Below are positions 35,201 to 43,618 of a stretch of 64,000 bases of DNA, one piece after another. Origin of the DNA: Tigriopus japonicus. Its lineage: Eukaryota; Arthropoda; Copepoda; Harpacticoida; Harpacticidae. How positions within the stretch are numbered: the first letter of the stretch is position 1; every line of letters starts with the position of its first letter. Location: positions 226,386 to 290,385 of the forward strand of contig JAAGOF010000288.1 of assembly GCA_010645155.1 (NCBI GenBank), in the 5' to 3' direction. The notes beneath the pieces are model-generated. The model saw nothing but the letters and a program-made list of their open reading frames with translations. It was not told the DNA's origin and made no database searches. Both the position numbers and the translations under genes were made by a program.

Positions 35201-38200
35201 GTTAGTCCAAGGTAAAACTTGCCCAACGTTTGTACTTGAACTTACCCCCTCGGAGAGCTAAGAAAAATACCCTCATTGTTTTGAGAGTTGTGGAAAGCCT
35301 TGGGATCGATTTGTTACGGCCTTCATCGTTATGCGGGAGAGACAACTCATGTGAATCTTTTGGTGTGAAACTTCATGATGCCAAATGATTTTTCTCGTCT
35401 TCTAATTACTGTTGTATAATTAGTTGTTCAATGAAGTATGCTGTCATGGCAATCATTAATCCCAAAAATTGAGAGGAAAATCCATTAACATCCATGGTAT
35501 ATTACCTCCAGCATGAAAACAAGTGATCAGAGGTTTGTTGTTACTTAAGAGAAAGATTCATCAAGAGTGTTTATTTTTATTCTAAGCCCTAGAGTACATT
35601 GACATGCATTTTCCGAGCATCACTTTCTTCTTGCTTTTTAAGGCTGTTCATGTGGCATGTCCACAATCCACCTTCTTTCTTTGGATTAGCATCTGTAACT
35701 CGAATGCCACATTCACCCTTGTTATAGTCCTTATTGAAGTGCAATGTCCTCCAAAAGAACCTGTCACAATCTTTCACTTTGATGTGACTCTTTGGAAAGT
35801 CCATATATTCAAATGTACATGAGTTATTCCCATGAGTCAGTGTGCAATTCTTGAACTGGAGATTGCTCTTGCACCAAACATCAAAATGTCCTCCTTGTTT
35901 AGCTTGAATACCTTTTGCGTAGGCTTCAATCTTGAATTCTGGTCGGATTTGTTCCAATGGCAACCCTTGATCACTTTGATAGTCTTCCCAATCATAGGAA
36001 TCTTCTTGGTTCAAGTTTGATAGTTGTGAAAGCACTTGAACTTCAATTACTTTGGCGCTCCATCTTCCGGTGTCATAATAATAGTTCATATGACATTCCC
36101 AGAGACCAGAATCTTGAAGTTGGGCATGATTAATCCTTACTCCACATTTGTATCCATCATAGTCCTTGATTGGCTGAAACCTTTGATTTTCAAAGCATTT
36201 ATCTGTCTTCAAGTAACCATCAGCTCTGACGTCAAAATTTAGGGAGCAGACTTCATTTCTATGATGAAACTCACAAGTTTGGAACCAGTTGGTAGCCTTG
36301 CACCAAATACTTATTGGCTGACCCTCAACAACTTTGATTGCGGCTGATTTGGATTGAATTTGAAAGCCATGCACATTTGCAGAAAGCACAAGCAACCCCA
36401 AGATGTGAAACCAAGCCATTATCACACGTGCCGTGAGAGCTACTAATTTTGTACTCTCCCTGTTTTCAGGCGTTTTTTATCACAATTGCCATGATTTCCA
36501 TGTTTATTTTTATCACAGTTCCTTTGAATTAACAGGTGTGTATTTTTTTCTTTCCAGAAAAAAGCCACGGGTCAAATGCTCATGGAGCAGGTTAACTATC
36601 ACTTGGATCTTGTTGAGAAGGATTACTTTGGTCTACAGTATACCGATCCATACAATGTTCCACATTGGCTGGACCCAACCAAAGTCGTTAAGAAACAAGT
36701 TAAAAGTAAGTCGCAACTTTTTCTCCATCGATATGCAACCTCGTGATGACTCAAGGTTCAGATTTCTGGGAACTTAACCAAGCTAGAGGTAGAATTAAAA
36801 CAGCAATGCAACTGGCAAATAAACTTCAAAATAGCAAATAAAATGGTAAATCAACTTAAAAATAGTGAAAAGAATGGCACACTTGCACAAAAATTGCAAA
36901 TAATCTCAAAAATTGTTGCAGTTTATCAAAAAATGATTGATAAAACTAACACTGGCAGAAAAAAGATAAGCTAGAAAATAGAGTGTCCGCACGTACTAAC
37001 GCGATATTTAAAAGGTTAAGTGTAAGTGTTACCCCAGACGGCGTTGGTTCGAATCCAGAAGGGTCGATTTAAGCAGTCGGGAGAAATAAACGTCTTTTTT
37101 GACATCGCATTTTTTTGTCTGATATTTGCAACGTGGTCATGATAAAACCCAACATGCGTGCACTTTTGAAACGTGTTGCATAACCCTCGCCTGAATGGAA
37201 TGTGTCAATCGTTTTTGCCTTTATATTTCTGTATCAAAGCATATTTAATTGACATCAAAAAGCTAGAAAATCAATTCAGATTGTTATCCTTGCCCAAAAT
37301 GCAATCGTTTACGACCTTAATCCCCTTGATCAGACTGATTGCTCCATCAGCCACATGTCTTGGAATCTTCAATGAGGTCTCCGCAACAAGTGCGTCTATC
37401 CTTGTGGGAGTTGATAAATGGCACCACGCACCACATTCCACTTGATGATCTTCAACCCCGTTCAAAGTCTAGAATCCACCAAAGCCTACAGTCTTCACAA
37501 CTGGGTGGACTTTCATGTGCAATATAATGCCACTCGAGATCTAATGCTTGATAAACAAGCTAACAAAATTGCTGTAGTAGTTTAAACGACTTTCAAAATA
37601 CAGCAAGTGGAGGGGTAATTTATTCGCATTGAATTGGCTGAGCTCTAAAATTTTATGATTTGAGAGGTTCATACTCCCTCTCCCTCCTTCTTCTTATTCT
37701 ATTCCGCCCACTGTTTTTGTCCAAATAAAGAGATCACATCCAAACTTTGAAGCAGTGTATCACACACACTGAGTACACGTTGGTTAGCCATCAACTTCTG
37801 CTTGATGGTTGACTTGATTCTGTAACTAATGGGTCCTGATTTACTGCTCTGGAGCCCTTATACAATAGTTACTACCCTATTAATGTCAATCCTACTAACG
37901 AGGAGATATGTTTCAAGATTGGTTTTGGCTAGTCATGATTCTGTTGAGCATAAAGTAACTAAATTATAGGTTTTACTGAGCCTTTGTCTCTAAAATGTAT
38001 TTCGCAAAGAAACCGATGAATATTCGGAAAAGACGTTTTTTCAAGTTCTTGAAAGTCAATATAATTATGCACTAAAATGTTTATTCAATGGGTAATTTGA
38101 AGCTCAATTGACTGAATTTTATGCAGTTGAGAGTTATTGAAAGAATAGTGACTTTTTGCGTTAATCCAACAACCTTCTGATTTTTAAATTGTTATTGTCG

Positions 38201-41200
38201 TTGAAGTACATAACAAATATTACGAAAATTGAAAAGAGGGTATCCTTTAACACGTTTTATGCCTCTTGACAAGGATTTTTATTATGGAATTTGCTTTTTA
38301 AAAAGTCTATTGCTGTACATTTGCCCATAGGTCTGCATTTTTTAAGCCCTCCTTTTTTTTACCAAATACGTATTTAAAGCTGCCCAAAGATACAATGTAC
38401 AATTTACAGAACAACTCATTAATACTAATTACCTCTTGTCCTGTTTCAGTCGGCCCTGCTTATACATTCAGAATGCGAATCAAGTTTTATTCGTCGGAAC
38501 CAAACAATTTGAGGGAGGAAATCACCAGGTGAGAAAAACGTCCCATCCTTTGAATATTCATCTTGGGCTCTTTTTGTTGGTATTGATGATACTATGAATA
38601 ACTTGACCATTGGCTCGACGCTCTCGATTAGCATATGGAAATATCTTCAACACCTTTTCATTGGCAAAAAAGCCCTAATCCTTCATCTTTGTTCTAGGTA
38701 TCAATTCTTCCTTCAACTCAAGCAAGACATTCTCGCAGCTCGCTTGGAATGTTCATATGAGACCTCGGTGACCCTGGCATCTCTGGCCCTCCAATGTGAG
38801 TTATGCTATTGCCAGTCTCATTTCAAGATTGGTTATTTAATCAAAAATGTCTGCTTTGGTGTTTGTTTTAGCCGAATTGGGTGATTACGATGCTGAGGTG
38901 CATACCCCGGCCTTTGTGTCAGAATTCCGCTTTGTTCCCCACCAGAATGAAGAGTTTGAAATCGACGTCCTTGAAGCCTTCAAGAAGTGCAAGTAAGTAG
39001 TGGCTCATAAAATACAGTTGGACCTCAAATTAGGTGTGGTGCATGTTTTGTTAAATACATAACAATGCAAACTTCAGTTGGTGTCTGATGCACGTGACTA
39101 AAGGAAATATGTTGTATAACATCATAAAGCTAAGTCATTTATTTTAGCAGCAAAGAATTGGCGGCTCATTTTATCTTCCAAAACATTCAAGTCATGAAAC
39201 TCGTGACCGAGTTTGGGAACATTTTTTAACCCTTTTTTTCAATTTGTGATAGTAAACTTTTTATAGAAAATTCCTGTTTGTGCGGATGTAAGTATGATTT
39301 TAAGTAACAAATAATGTTGAAAGGCAAAGATGTGATTAATTTGAGAGTCGACTGTATTTGATATGTCTGGACAAGCCACCGATTCTCAGGAGCAATTAAG
39401 CTCTAAAAGTGCCAGTGATTGGCGGAATCGAGTCTGAAAGCAAATCATGAACACTCGGTGTAATTAAAATAGGTTTTAAAAGACTGTTTTTGATCCAGTT
39501 CGTGTTTTATTGTAAATAAGGCAGAGATGTCAAACTGAGTCGCAAAAGGCAATCTGCATTACTTAAAAAGATGCCGCTGTGATCAGCATGAGTTCATTAT
39601 TAAATGCAACAACCACGAGTGCATGATCCCTTTAAAAAGATCTTCTTTCATTTAGAATAGAAAGAGTTCTATAACGCAAGGGAACACAATCGCAAAATTT
39701 TCAAGGCAATTAAGGCATCAAAGTCTGAAAAATACTTAGCATGGTCTTTGAATGTGAATGTATTACTTTGAAGATGCAAAAGGCATGGAATATTTCAAGA
39801 AGTCAAAATTTGCATAGAAAATGCCTGTCTGATTAAACGACTCATTGTATTTCAGAAACATGAACCCAGCTCAAGCCGAGTTGAATTTTTTGAATAAGGC
39901 CAAGAATTTGGAAATGTATGGGGTGGATATGCATACAGTTCTTGGAAAAGATGGCTCAGAATATTCTCTGGGACTCACACCAACAGGAATCCTCGTGTTT
40001 GAGGGTGAAACAAAGATTGGGCTCTTCTTCTGGTAAATATTACTTTAAAATTGAATGTTCTATTAAAAAAAAAAAAACTAATTATTCCATTATCATCTGT
40101 GTAGGCCCAAGATAACCAAACTGGATTTCAAGAAGAAGAAGCTCACATTGATAGTGGTTGAGGACAATGATGACGGCGTTGAGCAAGAACACACCTTTGT
40201 TTTCCGATTGCGGAATGAGAAAGCTTGCAAACATTTGTGGAAATGTGCCGTGGAACATCACGCTTTCTTCCGGCTCCGTGCACCGGTGAAAGGTCCAAAC
40301 GCGAGACAAAACTTTTTCCGCATGGGTTCAAGATTCAGATACAGGTGTGAAAAAGCAAATGTTGATTAGGTTGCGAGAGTTTTGCAATCTGGTTCCCGAT
40401 TGGTGTGGAGATTGGGTGACCAAACTGATCATTTTTAGGAGCATTTTTAACTTTAAAAGCAGACAAGGAAAATCAAAAAGTCATTGTAACACACCTGTAC
40501 AATAAATCATCTATTTGGGGCTTTTATTGTTAAAATATTTTTACTTTTTGTGCCGTTCTTGAACCCAAAATTAAGAAGCGGTTTCAAATGATTTAGATAA
40601 GACATACCGCCAATATTAAAACAACAGTAAAAAACGTAATGGTACCCTTCCTTTCTTGATCGGTTTTAACAGAAAAGCCTGTAAATGAGCTTTGGAGATT
40701 TTAGGGACTTCATGTTAAAATACGTCTTCATCAGTTCGTGCTAACTAAAAGTATGTTTTGCTTATAAGTTTACATTAAAAAGTCATTGTATTGCAAATGC
40801 AGTCCTTTAGCTTAGTTAAGGAAAGGCAATGGCAAGTTGCTTATGACAATTTTCATTTTTTTCAGTGGGAGAACGGAATTCCAGAACACGGTTGCCTCGA
40901 GGGCACGCCGCACGGTCCAGTTTGAGCGTCGCCCTAGTCAACGTTATGCTCGAAGACAATCCCATGTGATGAGGGAACGCGAGAAGGAACGGCGTTCCAA
41001 GAAGGTCAAGGACGAAACAGGAACCACGGAAGGAAACAAAGAGAGCCCACTGCCTGTCACATCACTCTTGGACGTGGATGATCATTGTGATCAGACACCT
41101 GCGTCCTCAATCCCTCTAGTTTCACCTTCGGGTAGTAGTGTCTCTGCTAAAACCACAGGTTGGTTGGCTTATTATTGGCAGTGTTAATTATGTTCATTAA

Positions 41201-43324
41201 CTGTATTGATGTCCCTAGGTGAAGCAGAGAGCCGGTTAGATACCTTGATCAAATCCCTCCAGAAGGGCGAGACAGATTCTGGATCGGGATCTGTGTCATC
41301 ATTCCGCGTCAAATCTGCTGGTGGGTCTTCCATTGAAGGAATTGGGATGGCAAGAGGTGCCTCTCCCACAATGAACAATGCAATGAACAATTCCAAGTTC
41401 AACGGAGCTCAGAAACCCATTCCCAAGGAGCATTACAAGAACAATATCATCAAGGCCAAGAATGTCGAACTGGACTCATATCTTAAGCAAGGGTGAGTTT
41501 GAGCAACCCTTTTAGTGTATAAAAGTTCTCCAATCAGATCTTTTGAATGGTCTTTTTCAGATCTAGTATTGAAGAGCGAACGGTTAGTCCCAATCCGAAT
41601 CTCACCAATGGTGAATCACCGCCTCCTAAAGAGATACCCGACATGTCCAGTGCAACCTTTGTCTCCGTGGTGGGTTTCCAGTCCATTGTTTTCAATTTTT
41701 CAAGATCTGAGCATGGTCAAAGTTTGCAAATTTATTGCCCATGCTCAGAGTTATAGCTTTTGGGGGGACGTTGCTGTCCTCTGGTGGTCGGCCATTTTGT
41801 AAATTTGGATATTTTCGTGTGGGGTCGTTTTGTGTGTGCCGAATGTACATTTTTTTGTTTTTGTTCTCTCCCCTCTCTTATTTGGCATTTAGGGCGGCGA
41901 TAAGCTCACTTTAGCCCTCGGTTCATCCCCTGCTAAGACCAACAATGCGTTGCTCAATGGGCAGATCTCCCCAAAATCCGCAGAGGCCGTGGGGTCTTCC
42001 AGTTCGGCAGAGTCTGTTGTGGACACCAAGCTCATCAATTTAGATTCCCCAGTGTCTAAAACCAGTGAAAATGGCTTGGACCGCCCCGAGGATCTCCTGG
42101 AGATGGAGAAGAATCTCAAGAACCAACCCCATGGTTCAATATCCGTCACCCATTTCTCCACCATGCTCAACGGCCACGGGGTAGAGAAGGAGACGATTTT
42201 CACGGACACGCGCACGCCTGCTAACCCATTTACTAACCCTTTCCTCAACGATGACCACGTGACAACGACAGCTGACAAGGGTGACTCTCCCAACCCTTTT
42301 AAGTATAACACCATTGGGCGCTCGAATCCCTTCACAAAGAACCCTTTCCTCGACTCTGACAAATCCAAAATGGAGACTCAAACCAACGGAAACAAATCGG
42401 ATGCCAAGGGTGACGACAATGAAGAGAACCAGTCCCAGCATTCGCCATTGAACAAGATTGTAAGTGTGATCAAGCTCAGGGCAGTGAGTTATTTACTCTT
42501 GACGAAAATCTATGATAACTTGATCTTTGTGAGCCGTGAGCGGGCTCTTCTTCGACAAACCATTCTGACTCACTTTCTTTGCCATTTCTCGCTTCAACCG
42601 GAGCCAAGTAAGCTAACGCAACCTGTCCTCTTGTCCCTGATCACCTCTCCTCCCTCTTCGTTACACTGTTACTTTTAGCTTGTTTGAATGTGCTTGTGAG
42701 TTCCTTATTGATAACACTAAAGGGTTGTGCCAAAATCCAAATCCAAATGAGGATTCATAAAATCCATAGATGCATTTGCTTTCTCTTCTCATGTGGATTT
42801 TTCTTCTTCTTTAGATTTCTTGGCTTTTCAAGCTAGTACCTTAGAAATCTAAAGAAACTGAATCCGTAGATCCAAGCATGCCGGTTGTTCTCACATGTGG
42901 ACGGATTAGACCAACCCTGAACCTCCAAACATAATCCAACTTTTCCCCCTCTTTCCAGGAGACCTCTTTTGCCTCCAATCAACCGGTTACTCGGTCCCTG
43001 TCATCCGTTAGTAAGAAGGGTTACTCCTCTTCGCCATCGCGCATTCCGTTACCATCAGGAAAGAGCTCGGAAAACAACAAGGCCTTCTCAACTCGTAGTA
43101 CCTACCAGAGGAACTCCATCAACAACCAGATCAACAATGGAACCAACCACAACACTAACGGCATGAATAGGAACAAGAGTAATGTGGTGAATGGCTTCAC
43201 CACCAGCACCACAAGCTTGGAACAAATCTCCCCTTGGCTTGTCAACGATGCGATCACAAGCAAGAAGGAGAAGGAAAAGTCCAAGATTCCTCAACTCCGG
43301 ACCGTGATCACCACGGAATTGTAG
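17294..43324 (+). CDS. EPB41L5: Band 4.1-like protein 5 / Yurt, FERM-domain protein
   Basis: Twelve coding exons: 17294-17482, 36558-36705, 38450-38528, 38698-38795, 38872-38992, 39856-40032, 40105-40344, 40866-41158, 41219-41492, 41561-41669, 41893-42459 and 42959-43324. They join in frame to 886 residues. The FERM domain spans about 45-335: F1 has [15 protein letters not shown] and [15 protein letters not shown]2 has [15 protein letters not shown] and [20 protein letters not shown], and F3 has [18 protein letters not shown] and [24 protein letters not shown]-adjacent region follows ([14 protein letters not shown]), rich in basic residues and possible kinase sites. These words match EPB41L5/Yurt rather than other 4.1 proteins. 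The family works at the lateral membrane, restrains Crumbs and shapes epithelial polarity. The tail is long and disordered, carries five NPF motifs (residues 687-728) and ends in TTEL, a possible class I PDZ ligand. The first intron is 19 kb and hosts a nested antisense gene. The start codon is the first ATG after the acceptor-like 'ctag' at 17273. Confidence 0.95.
19272..19545. mobile_element. 'AGAAGCTCATGGGAAAG' family MITE in EPB41L5 intron 1
   Basis: The left end 'acagaagctcatgggaaag' and the reverse complement of the right end ('gaacctcatgggaaagaag') match. The inner 'cagaacacaagcgacagtgg' parallels the other copies. It has no coding capacity. This copy keeps the family consensus better than 13704-13963. 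Confidence 0.7.
23674..24807. repeat. 1.1-kb foldback with ~435-bp near-identical arms
   Basis: Left arm about 23674-24108 and right arm about 24370-24807 are reverse complements with few mismatches, starting at 'cacggtgttccgaatgg'. The spacer is about 260 bp. No transposase or other gene is inside. The high arm identity means a recent origin or continued gene conversion. If transcribed within EPB41L5 pre-mRNA it would fold into a hairpin of over 400 bp. It could be a foldback transposon. Confidence 0.9.
29229..29261. repeat. Perfect 14-bp hairpin
   Basis: 'ctagagcgctataa', a 5-base spacer and the exact reverse complement. It is isolated in EPB41L5 intron 1. The core AGCGCT is itself palindromic. 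Confidence 0.85.
35570..35581 (-). terminator. Tandem poly(A) signals of the nested Ig gene
   Basis: Two adjacent AATAAA hexamers on the minus strand begin 8 nt after the stop codon. This places the 3' end of the nested gene inside EPB41L5 intron 1 and supports an independent transcription unit. Confidence 0.55.
35589..36419 (-). CDS. Secreted protein with two tandem six-Cys Ig-like domains
   Basis: Single exon, 276 residues, nested antisense in EPB41L5 intron 1. Residues 1-18 are a signal peptide (hydrophobic core [13 protein letters not shown]). Two homologous domains follow, about 20-130 and 165-276. Each has Ig-like features: W-C in strand B, and D/E-x-G-L-W-x-C-H-M in strand F, where the usual D-x-G-x-Y-x-C tyrosine is Trp. 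Each has six cysteines in the same order; in the first they are 40, 49, 58, 75, 91 and 108, and the first spacings (8, 8, 16) are identical in the second. Three disulfides per domain are likely. An acidic linker ([14 protein letters not shown]) joins them. There is no transmembrane segment or GPI-like tail, so it should be secreted. It looks like an internal duplication. I chose the ATG at 36419 because the longer frame starts only at a GTG. No named family is recognised; binding partner unknown. Confidence 0.85.
   Translation of the reverse strand: MAWFHILGLLVLSANVHGFQIQSKSAAIKVVEGQPISIWCKATNWFQTCEFHHRNEVCSLNFDVRADGYLKTDKCFENQRFQPIKDYDGYKCGVRINHAQLQDSGLWECHMNYYYDTGRWSAKVIEVQVLSQLSNLNQEDSYDWEDYQSDQGLPLEQIRPEFKIEAYAKGIQAKQGGHFDVWCKSNLQFKNCTLTHGNNSCTFEYMDFPKSHIKVKDCDRFFWRTLHFNKDYNKGECGIRVTDANPKKEGGLWTCHMNSLKKQEESDARKMHVNVL
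36425..36430. promoter_or_regulatory. CACGTG E-box just upstream of the nested Ig gene
   Basis: The palindromic E-box CACGTG sits 6 bp before the Ig gene's ATG. It is therefore in the 5' UTR or at the start site. A hexamer is weak evidence by itself. Confidence 0.2.
36981..37100 (+). repeat. tRNA-derived sequence (possible SINE or tRNA relic)
   Basis: A perfect Pol III B-box GGTTCGAATCC lies at 37046-37056. Upstream 'aaaggttaag' resembles a D-arm/A-box region, and a TTTTTT terminator lies at 37095-37100. The acceptor stem does not pair and the T-stem has only about four pairs, so it is not a functional tRNA gene as I read it. A tRNA-derived SINE head or a decayed tRNA fits better. It lies in EPB41L5 intron 2. 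Confidence 0.35.
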
Positions 43325-43548
43325 ACACTACTTGTACAGCATCCTAAGTTTTGGCAGCTACAGTGTCATTGTGCCATATTTGTACTTCTTCCTTGGTCTT
43401 ATTCATTCTCATGCCCTTGAAAAGAAAGGCTCGGAAAGTTCTAACCGATGCTCCTCGCATTTCCCAATCGTACAACGAATTGTGCTCTCTTGAATTTGTA
43501 TATTTTCCCTACACCATTCATGATTCCTGATATTTTTTTGCTAGATAC

Positions 43549-43554
43549 AATAAA
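43549..43554 (+). terminator. EPB41L5: Poly(A) signal of EPB41L5
   Basis: AATAAA 225 nt after the EPB41L5 stop codon, followed by T-rich DNA. It lies only 65 bp before the stop codon of the convergent glycosyltransferase gene, so the two 3' UTRs probably overlap. Confidence 0.6.
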
Positions 43555-43618
43555 TTCGTTTTTGTTGAGATTTGGTTTATATTTTTAAAGATTGGGGTTT
43601 TGACAAACTTTGAGTGCT

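Larger units (their letters stand above)
17483..35569. other. Giant first intron of EPB41L5, mostly featureless
   Basis: The intron runs from the donor at 17483 to the acceptor at 36557. Apart from the MITE at 19272-19545, the large foldback at 23674-24807, a hairpin at 29229-29261 and the nested Ig gene beyond 35.57 kb, I see no supported gene. Open frames of 60-123 codons occur but lack domains, matching splice sites or family resemblance. First introns of this size often hold enhancers; nothing here identifies one by sequence. Confidence 0.6.

Noticed and set aside
36981..37056. Functional tRNA gene
   Set aside because: The B-box is perfect but acceptor and T stems do not pair; kept only as a tRNA-derived repeat candidate.
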